A stretch of DNA of 64,000 bases from Burkholderia gladioli. Lineage in GTDB: Bacteria > Pseudomonadota > Gammaproteobacteria > Burkholderiales > Burkholderiaceae. The DNA is taken from assembly GCF_000959725.1 (NCBI RefSeq), contig NZ_CP009323.1, positions 4,092,001 through 4,156,000 of the forward strand, in the 5' to 3' direction. The notes under the pieces are model-generated. The model was not told the DNA's origin and made no database searches. It saw only the letters and a program-made list of their open reading frames with translations. The position numbers and the translations under genes are program-made. Positions 37,441 through 45,897 of this stretch are shown one piece after another (the stretch's first letter is position 1; every line of letters starts with the position of its first letter).

Positions 37441-37869
37441 ATGTCCCACGATCACAACGACCGCGATTACCCGTACCAGAAGGACGAGGCCGAGCTGCGC
37501 GAGCGCCTCACGCCGATGCAGTACGAGGTCACCCAGCACGCCGCCACCGAGCGCGCCTTCACCGGCGAATACACTGACCTGGAAGATGCCGGCATCTATC
37601 ACTGCGTGGTTTGCGACACGCCATTGTTCGAATCCGGCGCGAAGTACCACTCGGGCTGCGGCTGGCCCAGCTACTTCAAGCCGCTCAACGGCGAGGTGAT
37701 CGAGGAGAAGATGGACCGCACGCACGGCATGATCCGCGTCGAGGTGCGCTGCAACAATTGCGGCGCGCACCTGGGACACGTGTTCGAGGATGGTCCGCGC
37801 GACAAGACCGGCCTGCGTTACTGCATCAATTCGGCTGCGTTAAACTTCGAGCCTGACGCCGGCAAGTGA
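37441..37869 (+). CDS. msrB: Peptide-methionine (R)-S-oxide reductase
   Basis: Repairs oxidised methionine in proteins. It has 142 residues. The four zinc Cys come as two CxxC pairs (VVCDTPL with an upstream YHC, and [11 protein letters not shown]); the catalytic Cys is in the C-terminal RYCINSAAL. The [11 protein letters not shown] block is characteristic. GGAGAGA precedes the start. It probably forms one operon with selO, matching the oxidative-stress role of both. Confidence 0.97.
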   Translation: MSHDHNDRDYPYQKDEAELRERLTPMQYEVTQHAATERAFTGEYTDLEDAGIYHCVVCDTPLFESGAKYHSGCGWPSYFKPLNGEVIEEKMDRTHGMIRVEVRCNNCGAHLGHVFEDGPRDKTGLRYCINSAALNFEPDAGK

Positions 37870-38025
37870 GGCCGTCGCCCGGGCTGGCCCGGGCGCTTCG
37901 GCCACACGACAACAGCCGCCGGCGGAAACCCGTCTTGCGTGCCGCCGCGGCCCGCCGGGCGGGGCCCCTAACGGTGGCGCAGCCCGGGCGCCTCGAACCC
38001 GGTCCGCCACGCAGCCCCGATCACC

Positions 38026-38556
38026 ATGAAATTCCTGTTCGATCTGTTTCCGATCATCCTGTTTTTCGCTGCCTTCAAGGTCTGGGGCATCTTCACCGCC
38101 ACCGCCGTGGCGATTGTCGCGACGCTGTTGCAGGTGGCCTGGGTGGCCTTCCGCCACAAGAAGGTCGACACCATGCTGTGGGTCAGCCTGGGCGTGATCG
38201 TCGTGTTCGGCGGCGCGACCCTGGTGCTGCACGACGAGAAGTTCATCCAGTGGAAGCCGACCGTGCTGTACTGGCTGTTCGCCGTGATCCTGGTCGCCGC
38301 GCGCTACCTGTTCGGCAAGAACCTGATCGAGAAGATGATGGGCAAGCAACTGAGCCTGCCGCATCCGATCTGGGACAAGCTCAACCTGGCCTGGGGCCTG
38401 TTCTTCGCCGTGCTGGGCGTGGTGAATCTCTACGTGGTGAATCACTACACGCCGTCGCAGTGGGTCAACTTCAAGCTGTTCGGCACCACCGGCGCGATGT
38501 TCGTGTTCATCATCCTGCAGAGCCTGTGGCTCGCGAAATACCTGAAAGACGAATGA
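38026..38556 (+). CDS. yciB: Inner-membrane septation protein YciB (IspZ)
   Basis: A 176-residue integral membrane protein with five predicted helices. It starts [14 protein letters not shown], the usual YciB N-terminus; [13 protein letters not shown] and [12 protein letters not shown] are further family segments. It is involved in envelope and septum synthesis in enterobacteria and Shigella. Its stop overlaps the bolA start (ATGA), showing coupling. It is 156 bases after msrB. Confidence 0.95.
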   Translation: MKFLFDLFPIILFFAAFKVWGIFTATAVAIVATLLQVAWVAFRHKKVDTMLWVSLGVIVVFGGATLVLHDEKFIQWKPTVLYWLFAVILVAARYLFGKNLIEKMMGKQLSLPHPIWDKLNLAWGLFFAVLGVVNLYVVNHYTPSQWVNFKLFGTTGAMFVFIILQSLWLAKYLKDE

Positions 38557-38867
38557 CGATGTCCGACGATTTCCTCAGCGCCTCGCCCGAAGGGCGCATC
38601 GCGCTGATCGAAGCGCGCCTGAACAGCGCGCTCTCCCCCGAATCCCTGCATGTCAGCGACGACAGCGCCGAGCACGCCGGTCACGCGGGTGCCGCGGCAG
38701 GCGGGCACTATACGGTGACGATCGTGGCCGCCGCGTTCGCCGGCAAGTCCCGCGTGGCGCGGCATCGGCTGGTGTATGATGCGCTCGCTGATGCGATGCG
38801 GCGCGGCATTCACGCGCTCGCGATCGTGGCTTACACGCCCGATGAGTTCAACGTGTCTTCACAATAA
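38553..38867 (+). CDS. BolA family protein
   Basis: A 104-residue BolA-like protein. BolA proteins bind monothiol glutaredoxins and Fe-S clusters and influence stress morphology. The core [24 protein letters not shown] (about 54-77) has the conserved His in RHRLVY. The start at 38553 is chosen for the 4-base overlap with yciB; a second ATG two codons later is equally possible. An Ala/His/Gly loop ([12 protein letters not shown]) is longer than in E. coli BolA. Confidence 0.93.
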   Translation: MTMSDDFLSASPEGRIALIEARLNSALSPESLHVSDDSAEHAGHAGAAAGGHYTVTIVAAAFAGKSRVARHRLVYDALADAMRRGIHALAIVAYTPDEFNVSSQ

Positions 38868-38892
38868 TTCGTTTCGCTAGGAATTCTTCCCG

Positions 38893-39672
38893 ATGATCCT
38901 GAAATCCCCCCGCCTGTGGGTCGCGGCTGCCGCATTCGTCGCCGCGCCGGCCTTCGCCCAGAACGTCGCCGTGGTGAACGGCACGCCGATCCCGAAGTCG
39001 CGCGTCGACGCGATGGTCGCTCAGCTCGTCCAGCAAGGTCAGCAGGATTCCGAGCAACTGCGCAAGATGGTCGGCCAGGAGTTGGTTAACCGCGAAATCC
39101 TGATGCAGGAAGCGCTCAAGGAAGGCCTGCCGAACCGTCCCGACGTGAAGCAGCAAGTGGCGATCGCCCAGCAGACCGTGGTGCTGCGTGCGCTGATCGA
39201 GGACTTCGTGAAGAAGAACCAGCCGAGCGACGCCGAGGTCAAGGCCAAGTACGACGAACTGGCCAAGGGCGCGACGGGTAGCGAGTATCACCTGCATCAC
39301 ATCCTGGTCGACAACGAGCAGCAGGCCAAGGATCTGATCGCGAAGATCAAGGCCGGCGCCAAGTTCGAGGACCTGGCCAAGCAATTCTCGAAGGACCCGG
39401 GCTCGGCCAAGAACGGCGGCGATCTGGATTGGGCGGATCCGAAGTCGTTCGTGCCGGAATTCGCGAATGCGGCCACGCACCTGCAGAAGGGGCAGATGAC
39501 GGACGAGCCGGTGAAGACGCAGTTTGGGTGGCATATCATCCGCGTGGATGATGTTCGCCCGATCGCCCCGCCGCCGTTCGAGCAGGTGAAGGCGCAACTG
39601 GCGCAGCAGATGGTGCAGCAGAAGCTGCAGGCGTTTGAAGAGAAGCTGCGCGCGCAGGCGAAGATTCAGTAA
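38893..39672 (+). CDS. Periplasmic parvulin-type peptidyl-prolyl isomerase
   Basis: A 259-residue exported foldase. The signal peptide (MILKSPRLWVAAAAFVAAPAFA) is followed by a SurA-N-like helical segment. A parvulin domain lies around 130-225 (HLHHILVDNEQQAKDLI, FEDLAKQFSKDPGSAKNGGDLDW, FGWHIIRVDD). It is the PpiC/PrsA-like protein that closes the selO-msrB-yciB-bolA cluster. A strong terminator follows directly. Confidence 0.95.
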   Translation: MILKSPRLWVAAAAFVAAPAFAQNVAVVNGTPIPKSRVDAMVAQLVQQGQQDSEQLRKMVGQELVNREILMQEALKEGLPNRPDVKQQVAIAQQTVVLRALIEDFVKKNQPSDAEVKAKYDELAKGATGSEYHLHHILVDNEQQAKDLIAKIKAGAKFEDLAKQFSKDPGSAKNGGDLDWADPKSFVPEFANAATHLQKGQMTDEPVKTQFGWHIIRVDDVRPIAPPPFEQVKAQLAQQMVQQKLQAFEEKLRAQAKIQ

Positions 39673-39718
39673 GGTTCGTTTGATGTGCTTGGGCTGGCTT
39701 TTGAGAAGCTGGCCTGGT

Positions 39719-39752
39719 GAAAAAATGCCGTCCCTTGGGACGGCATTTTTTA
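39719..39752 (+). terminator. Rho-independent terminator after the ppiC-like gene
   Basis: The stem AAAATGCCGTCCC/GGGACGGCATTTT, loop TT, is followed by T and TATTG. It closely resembles the ilvD terminator at 43592-43620. Confidence 0.95.
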
Positions 39753-39851
39753 TTGGGCTGTTGTTGTCGCACCTGGGGAAAATGGCGGGTCGGAGCGATC
39801 GGCTTGGTCGATACACTGCGCGGATTTGAAACCCTTGCAAAGGGAGCAGTC

Positions 39852-40332
39852 ATGCCGATCCGCTGCACATTCGATTTGAACAAGAAACGCGTTTCGACCT
39901 TGAATTGTCCGGGATTCGGGACGATTCCGGCCTTTTCCGGAAAGGGACGCGCGTGACAATCCCGAGGCAACAGGCTTGAAGGGAGTCGGGCCGATTCCGA
40001 AAGGGACGTACTACATCGTCGATCGGCAATCGGGCGGCCATTTCGGCTGGTTTTACGACGCTTGGGGCAAGCAGGGTTGGGGTACCACCGATCACAACAA
40101 GTGGTTAATGTTGTGGAATGCGAACACCGGCGACACGACCTTTGTCGGGAAAGTAAGGCGCGGGCGTTTTCGGATTCACCCGATGGGGCCGCGCCGTTCT
40201 AGCGAAGGCTGCATCACGATCATGAACCCGGTTACGTTCGATCGATTCGCGGAATTTCTGAGGAAGAAAGGGGCCGATTTGCCGGTGTCTGGATCGATGC
40301 TCAAGGCCTATGGCACGGTTCAGGTGAAATGA
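39852..40332 (+). pseudogene. DUF2778/Tlde1-like effector gene with frameshift
   Basis: Two frames together make one DUF2778 protein of about 160 residues. The first (39852-39956) gives MPIRCTFDLNKKRVSTLN...PAFSGKGRA and then a stop. The second, from about 39952 to 40332, continues RDNPEATGLKGVGPIPKG...YYIVDRQSGG to the C-terminus. The join is at a CGCGCG tract at 39948-39953, where loss of one CG pair explains the shift. The L,D-transpeptidase-like catalytic residues remain: His in FRIHPMG and Cys in SEGCITI. Tlde1 proteins are periplasmic type VI effectors that cut or modify peptidoglycan tetrapeptides. The start has a good AAGGGAG site. It may be a true pseudogene, a phase-variable gene or a base-calling error. 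Confidence 0.8.
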
Positions 40333-40616
40333 AGAGGATCGGATTGTTTGCGTTGAACCTCGTCGTGACGCTCGTCGGTGGGTGGGTTCTTGCGCATATC
40401 GTCGTCGGGCTGTCGGCGGAGATGCCCGCTCCGCTCGAAGATGCATTGCGGGTTTTGCTGCGCATCACAGGGCATGAAGAGTTCGCCAATGAGGACGATT
40501 TGCCGGCGCTCGGGATGATGGCGGTTTTGATCGCCTCGATTGTCGTTGTTGGGGGGGTTGTTTGGGTAGCGAAGCTTATCGTCCGGGGTCGATCGCGTCG
40601 GAGCGGGAAATTCTGA
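40329..40616 (+). CDS. Candidate immunity protein for the DUF2778 effector, two TM helices
   Basis: A 95-residue membrane protein that I do not recognise as a named family. One hydrophobic helix is at about 5-27 and a second at about 62-84, with an acidic ~30-residue periplasmic loop between (EMPAPLEDALRV, HEEFANEDDL) and a basic tail. Its ATG overlaps the effector stop (ATGA), so the two are translated together. Position, size and topology fit an immunity protein guarding the periplasm. This is inference from context. Confidence 0.65.
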   Translation: MKRIGLFALNLVVTLVGGWVLAHIVVGLSAEMPAPLEDALRVLLRITGHEEFANEDDLPALGMMAVLIASIVVVGGVVWVAKLIVRGRSRRSGKF

Positions 40617-40927
40617 CAGATATGTTTCGACCGCTTTCGACCCACTTTCGCCGTTCAGCCCGACTCCCCCAAGGACCGCTTCCAATACTCAACGGTCAGC
40701 GAGTAAGGGAAAGGGTTTGTGGTCGATCACGACCGTATAGCAGCGCTGCTGACGAGAGCAGTTATTTGACCGTTGCGCGCATCGCAAGCGCCGGTATTAG
40801 ACGCTTAAAGGTGCCTCGGTTCGCCCGCCAGAATTGCCGAAGTGATAAGTGTGGAGTAGCATGGTTGCGCTGCAACATATCGCATCGTACTTAACCACTT
40901 TGGCCCACAGGAAAAGCGCGAATAAAA
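40617..40927. other. Gap before the NACHT gene
   Basis: No convincing gene. Base composition falls off toward the right, marking the border of the AT-richer NACHT gene, whose promoter must lie here. TTGCGC at about 40867 has no good -10 at 17 bases. No integrase, tRNA fragment or clear att repeat is seen. Confidence 0.4.
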
Positions 40928-43156
40928 ATGGCAAAGGCTTCTCAGAAAAAATTGAAATGGCAGGATCTCGAAAGGATGGTTCGGGTAATTGCCGAAATCA
41001 AATTCTCCGCCCCTGCGCGCGCGGAAGATATAGCGGGAGTCAAATGTGATTGCGTTATACATCTGGATGATGGTAGCGCCGTCATCGTCGAGGTCAGCAA
41101 GGAAGATGATATCGACAAGCTTCGCAAAGATATCAATAAATTCAATACAGTCCGACCACACTTTTTTAGTCAGAATATTTTCCCGAAATGTCATTTCGTC
41201 ACCATCGGAAATCCGACTCCCTCGTTAATAGAGGCTGGCAAGGCCGCTAACGTCTTAGTATTTTCGGTCGAACAATATTTTAATTTCTTGCTCGGTCATG
41301 AAAATTATAAAAACGTCCGAAGAAAGCAGGCGTTTGGGTCTGCCGTTGATTTGTATTCCGGAGAACCCGACCTTAAATCCTATGTTGCGGTTAATTACTT
41401 CTCGGAGTCAGGTGATCCCTACAGTGTCGCCAAGATTGCTGAAGAGATCGTGCAAGGAAAAGTGGTCGTCCTGATTGGTGATTACGGATCAGGAAAGAGT
41501 CGATGTGTAAAGGAAATTTTTGAGTATTTGAGCGACGATCCGTCAAAATCGCGCTATCATTTTCCAATTGCTATTAATTTAAAAGAAAACTGGGGGTTGA
41601 AGCGGGCGACCGAGTTCATTACCCGCCACTTCACCGATCTAGGATTGATCGATCTGGTGCAAGACTCCTTAAAGACCGCTTTTTCACCAGCGTCAATATT
41701 CCTACTCGACGGATTTGACGAAATCGGCGCGCAAACTTGGAGCGACGATCCAACAAAATTGGTCGAAATCCGCAAGCAATCCCTCGTTGGTGTGAAGGAC
41801 ATTATTCAGCGCGCAAAGGGAGGGGTTCTCATAACGGGTCGCGAACATTATTTCAACAACGATGCGGAATTGCTTGAATGTTTGGGCCTAGGGCAGAAAG
41901 ATGTTCTATTTTTAAGATGTAATCAGGAGCTCACGGGCTCGCAGTTCTCGGAAATGGTCGGCAGGACGATCACGGACTTACCAGCCTGGGTTCCGAAAAA
42001 GCCACTTATTGGGACCATTATCAGAGACATGGAGCCGTCGATCATCGATTCGCTCTTTTCGACTAGCACGGGGCAAATAGATTTTTGGGACATCCTTCTA
42101 ACGACGTTTTGCGAGCGGGAAGCGAAAATCAACCCGATTCTCGACCCAATAATAATCAGAAGCCTGTACTCCCACATTGCGACAAAGACGGCACTAGGAC
42201 CAATTGCAATCAGAGATATCAATGAGGCGTTCGAGAAAACTACGGGTAGGCCGCCGACGGATGAGTCCGCAATCATTCTCCAGCGCCTTCCGGGCTTGAG
42301 TCGAATTGGCGCGGAAAGCCTAGACCGCCAATTCGTTGATACATATATTTTGGACGGATTGAAGGCAGAGGACCTGCTGACGCTATACGGAGGTAGTGAC
42401 AGCAAAGTTTTGAATGTTGAATGGAAGCATCCGATTGAATCGTTTGGTGCGTTTTACGTGGCAACTCGGATCGAAAGCATCAAGCAAATTCCTGCGGTTG
42501 TTGCTTACATAAAGCGACACCATAGCGCGGGAAATAGAGTTTTGCTGTCGGACTTGCTGTCGTCATTATTTCTTTGCGATGGCCATTTGATTGATTTTGG
42601 CGGTCTGATCATCGAGAAAGGACGCTTTCATGCAATATCGCTATCATCGTCAAAGTTAATTAACTTCAACCTCAACGACTGCTACGTTGGAAGCCTTGAC
42701 ATAACTGACGCAGATCCGCAAGGCATAAACTTAATGAGTTGCGTCATCGACGTTTTGGATGGGGTGGCAGATGAGGATAATTTGCCGCCTTGGATTTCCA
42801 ATCCGGCGGTCGGTCAGTATCAGTCCGTTAGCACTCTTGCGGCTATTCGTCAGGCGGGGCTCTCTGTCGCTCAGACGTTCTTACTCACGAGTTTGCGCAA
42901 ATTATTCTTGCAGCCGGGAGCCGGGAGGAAGGAAAGCAGCATGTATAAGGGTTTCGGTGATTCGACAAGCAAGAAGATTTGTGAAAAGGTCATTTCCGCT
43001 CTTATCCACTACAAATTTTGCACCCGCTTCAAGGGATCAAGTGAGGAAACATTCTTGCCGAACCGCAGTTTGACTCCTCGGGCCCGTGCGATTATGAACC
43101 AAATGACCTTGTCAAAAGACGAACTGTGGGCCGCTGTTAGCCGCATAGAGGGCTAG
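40928..43156 (+). CDS. NACHT-domain STAND ATPase with N-terminal nuclease-like domain (candidate anti-phage protein)
   Basis: A 742-residue protein. Residues ~1-125 look like a restriction-endonuclease-like domain: Asp41 in CDCVIHLDDG and EVSK at 55-58 (the usual E-x-K is here E-x-x-K, so activity is uncertain), then LDKLRKDI-like helices. The NACHT ATPase follows: Walker A GDYGSGKS at 184-191, Walker B IFLLDGFDEIG at 257-267 with the DGxDE signature, and an Arg sensor in LITGREHYF near 305. The C-terminal third holds short leucine-rich, pentapeptide-like strands and a final helical domain (LRKLFLQPGAGRKESSMYKGF). Bacterial NACHT proteins sense phage and act by abortive infection. Codon use is clearly AT-richer than its surroundings; row 41461-41520 has 25 G/C of 60. 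It stands alone with its own hairpin terminator. Defence is inference. Confidence 0.85.
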   Translation: MAKASQKKLKWQDLERMVRVIAEIKFSAPARAEDIAGVKCDCVIHLDDGSAVIVEVSKEDDIDKLRKDINKFNTVRPHFFSQNIFPKCHFVTIGNPTPSLIEAGKAANVLVFSVEQYFNFLLGHENYKNVRRKQAFGSAVDLYSGEPDLKSYVAVNYFSESGDPYSVAKIAEEIVQGKVVVLIGDYGSGKSRCVKEIFEYLSDDPSKSRYHFPIAINLKENWGLKRATEFITRHFTDLGLIDLVQDSLKTAFSPASIFLLDGFDEIGAQTWSDDPTKLVEIRKQSLVGVKDIIQRAKGGVLITGREHYFNNDAELLECLGLGQKDVLFLRCNQELTGSQFSEMVGRTITDLPAWVPKKPLIGTIIRDMEPSIIDSLFSTSTGQIDFWDILLTTFCEREAKINPILDPIIIRSLYSHIATKTALGPIAIRDINEAFEKTTGRPPTDESAIILQRLPGLSRIGAESLDRQFVDTYILDGLKAEDLLTLYGGSDSKVLNVEWKHPIESFGAFYVATRIESIKQIPAVVAYIKRHHSAGNRVLLSDLLSSLFLCDGHLIDFGGLIIEKGRFHAISLSSSKLINFNLNDCYVGSLDITDADPQGINLMSCVIDVLDGVADEDNLPPWISNPAVGQYQSVSTLAAIRQAGLSVAQTFLLTSLRKLFLQPGAGRKESSMYKGFGDSTSKKICEKVISALIHYKFCTRFKGSSEETFLPNRSLTPRARAIMNQMTLSKDELWAAVSRIEG

Positions 43157-43225
43157 CTTGTTGCTCGCGTCAACTGTGATGAGAGGCAGTTGAAGGGCGT
43201 TAAAGCTCGTAACCTGATGTCGAAC

Positions 43226-43245
43226 GGGAAGGCTTATGCCTTCCC
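43226..43245 (+). terminator. Hairpin terminator after the NACHT gene
   Basis: GGGAAGGC and GCCTTCCC flank the loop TTAT, 70 bases after the stop. The tail TATTGGATTTTC is only moderately T-rich. Confidence 0.65.
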
Positions 43246-43591
43246 TATTGGATTTTCTTCAACTCGTACCGATCGCGTACTCAGTTGATTGTCCGTTTTC
43301 CGGCCTTCCTTGCTTCGATTGGTTGCGTGCAGACGTCGGCTTTACGGGAATAGCACGCCGATCACGCGACTGATAGCCATCATGAAAGGCGCGCGGATAA
43401 GGCGATTCGAACGTCTGTTTGCTAGGCGGAGCCGCCCCCTGAACGCCCGAGCGAGCAACTGGCGAACGACGCTTCATGGCCGAATCCAGACTATCACCGA
43501 ATATTTTTGCGTCGCAGCAAACCGAATGAGACGACAGACGACGGCTAATGATATTCAGGACAACCGCCCGTCCCGCCCCCGCCGCCACAGA

Positions 43592-43620
43592 AAAAATGCC
43601 GCCCCTCGGGCGGCATTTTT
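43592..43620 (-). terminator. Rho-independent terminator of ilvD
   Basis: The stem AAAAATGCCGCCC/GGGCGGCATTTTT, loop CTC, is symmetric and works in both directions. It is nearly the same as the hairpin after ppiC at 39719-39752. Confidence 0.93.
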
Positions 43621-43681
43621 CCACAACCTACCGAACAGATCCCCCGATCCCAAAACCGGGCAACCCATCCGCCAACCAACC

Positions 43682-45541
43682 TCAATCATCCAACAACGAC
43701 AAATCCCTCACCGCGCCCTTATCCGCCGACATCACCAGCTTCGCATAAGCCTTCAACGCCGCCGACACCCTGCGCGGCCGCGGCAGCGCCGGCTTCCAGC
43801 CCTTCGCATCCTGCTCGACGCGACGCTTGGCCAGTTCCTCATCGCTCACCAGCACATCGATGGTCCGATTCGGGATATCGATCCGAATCCGATCGCCATC
43901 GCGCACCAGGCCGATCGCCCCACCCGCCGCCGCTTCCGGCGAGCAATGCCCGATCGACAGCCCGGACGTGCCGCCCGAGAACCGCCCATCGGTCAGCAGC
44001 GCGCAGGCCTTGCCCAGGCCCTTCGACTTGATATAGCTGGTCGGGTAGAGCATTTCCTGCATCCCCGGCCCGCCTTTCGGCCCTTCGTAGCGAACGATCA
44101 CCACATCGCCGGCCTTGACCTTGTCGGCCAGGATATTCTCGACCGCCTCGTCCTGCGATTCGACCACATGCGCCGGACCTTCGAACACGAGAATCGAGTC
44201 ATCAACACCGGCCGTCTTCACCACGCAGCCGTCCTTGGCGATATTGCCCGTCAGCACCGCCAGCCCGCCTTCCTTGCTGAACGCATGCTCATACGAGCGA
44301 ATACATCCCTCGGCCCGATCCAGATCCAGGCTCGGCCAACGCGCATCCTGGCTGAACGCCACCTGCGTCGGAATCCCGCCCGGGCCCGCCATGTAGAACT
44401 TCTTCACGGCCGCATCATCGGTCAGCGTGATATCCCACTGCTTCAACGCATCGCCGAGCGTCTTCGCATGCACGGTCGGCACATCCGTGTGCAGCTTGCC
44501 AGCCCGCTCGAGCTCGCCCAGGATCGCCATGATCCCGCCGGCGCGATGCACATCCTCGATGTGATACTTGTTCGTGTTCGGCGCCACCTTGCACAGCTGC
44601 GGCACCACGCGCGAGAGCCGGTCGATATCGCGCATCGAGAAATCGATCTCGGCTTCCTGCGCGATCGCCAGCAGGTGAAGAATCGTGTTGGTCGAACCGC
44701 CCATCGCGATATCGAGCGTCATGGCATTCTCGAACGCCTTGAAGCCGACCGAGCGCGGCAGCACCGTCACGTCTTCCTGCTCGTAATACTGGCGCGCCAG
44801 TTCGACGATACGGCTGCCCGCGCGCTTGAACAGTTGCTCGCGGTCCGCGTGGGTGGCCACCACCGTGCCGTTGCCCGGCAGCGACAGGCCCAGCGCCTCG
44901 GTCAGGCAGTTCATCGAGTTCGCCGTGAACATGCCCGAGCAGGAGCCGCAGGTCGGGCAGGCCGAACGCTCGACTTCCGCCACCTCGGCATCGCTGACCT
45001 TGCTGTCGGCGGCCATCACCATCGCGTCGATCAGGTCCAGCTTCTTGATCTGGATGGTGTTGGTGCCCGGCACGGCCAGCTTGGCCTTGCCGGCTTCCAT
45101 CGGGCCACCCGACACGAAGATCACGGGGATGTTCAGGCGCATCGCGGCCATCAGCATCCCGGGGGTGATCTTGTCGCAGTTCGAGATGCAGACCATCGCG
45201 TCGGCGCAGTGCGCGTTCACCATGTACTCGACCGAGTCGGCAATGATGTCGCGGCTCGGCAGCGAATAGAGCATGCCGTCGTGGCCCATCGCGATGCCGT
45301 CGTCGACGGCGATGGTGTTGAATTCCTTGGCGACGCCGCCGGCCGCCTCGATCTCGCGCGCGACCAGTTGGCCGAGGTCCTTCAGGTGGACGTGGCCGGG
45401 CACGAACTGCGTGAACGAGTTGACGACCGCGATGATCGGCTTGGAGAAATCTTCATCCTTCATGCCGGTGGCGCGCCAGAGCGAACGCGCGCCTGCCATG
45501 TTGCGGCCGGCCGTGGAAGTTTTGGAACGGTATGCGGGCAT
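43682..45541 (-). CDS. ilvD: Dihydroxy-acid dehydratase
   Basis: Dehydrates dihydroxy-acids to the 2-keto acids that precede valine, leucine and isoleucine. It has 619 residues, the normal length. Fe-S ligand Cys are in [11 protein letters not shown] and the [16 protein letters not shown] block; [14 protein letters not shown] lies near the C-terminus. The start at 45541 ([15 protein letters not shown]) matches the family, although the frame runs 31 codons further. It is alone, not next to ilvBNC. A terminator lies 60 bases past its stop. Confidence 0.98.
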   Translation of the reverse strand: MPAYRSKTSTAGRNMAGARSLWRATGMKDEDFSKPIIAVVNSFTQFVPGHVHLKDLGQLVAREIEAAGGVAKEFNTIAVDDGIAMGHDGMLYSLPSRDIIADSVEYMVNAHCADAMVCISNCDKITPGMLMAAMRLNIPVIFVSGGPMEAGKAKLAVPGTNTIQIKKLDLIDAMVMAADSKVSDAEVAEVERSACPTCGSCSGMFTANSMNCLTEALGLSLPGNGTVVATHADREQLFKRAGSRIVELARQYYEQEDVTVLPRSVGFKAFENAMTLDIAMGGSTNTILHLLAIAQEAEIDFSMRDIDRLSRVVPQLCKVAPNTNKYHIEDVHRAGGIMAILGELERAGKLHTDVPTVHAKTLGDALKQWDITLTDDAAVKKFYMAGPGGIPTQVAFSQDARWPSLDLDRAEGCIRSYEHAFSKEGGLAVLTGNIAKDGCVVKTAGVDDSILVFEGPAHVVESQDEAVENILADKVKAGDVVIVRYEGPKGGPGMQEMLYPTSYIKSKGLGKACALLTDGRFSGGTSGLSIGHCSPEAAAGGAIGLVRDGDRIRIDIPNRTIDVLVSDEELAKRRVEQDAKGWKPALPRPRRVSAALKAYAKLVMSADKGAVRDLSLLDD

Positions 45542-45897
45542 TGTTGTGGTAGCGAAACAGAAAGTGACCGGGGAAAGCGGCGGCCTCGTCGACAAACGCC
45601 TTTGGGCTCGTCGAGACACGCCTGCGCGCACCACAACAGGCGCCTCTTGAGCGCCCGCCGATGCAAACCTGACGATTATGCCGTACCGCGCGCAGGGTTG
45701 CGCGCACGGCCCGGCGGCTCGAGGCCCGGCGGCGCGGCGCCGGCCGGAGCCATCTCGACGCGATCGTCGGCGCGCCGAATCAAGCCCGATGAATCAAGCC
45801 TGAAAACGAACTCGACAACGGCAATCAAACAACGCGGCGCGGCGCGAGGCAGTTGCCCCGAGCCGCGCCGCGTATCAAACCTCGAACCTCATCGATC
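45542..45897. other. Intergenic region purL / ilvD
   Basis: Nothing coding is seen. It must carry the ilvD promoter; CATAAT on the minus strand near 45675 is the best -10-like match, without a good -35. Confidence 0.4.

Larger units (their letters stand above)
43157..43681. other. Gap between the NACHT gene and ilvD
   Basis: Holds the NACHT terminator (43226-43245) and the ilvD terminator (43592-43620). The ~340 bases between contain no gene I can support; an open frame on the minus strand has no recognisable domain or ribosome-binding site. Confidence 0.5.

Noticed and set aside
39719..43622. Prophage or integrative element
   Set aside because: No integrase, no phage structural gene, no tRNA-derived direct repeat; only three genes of foreign look.
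43259..43624. A 121-codon minus-strand frame after the NACHT gene
   Set aside because: It runs through the ilvD terminator, has no ribosome-binding site and no recognisable domain.
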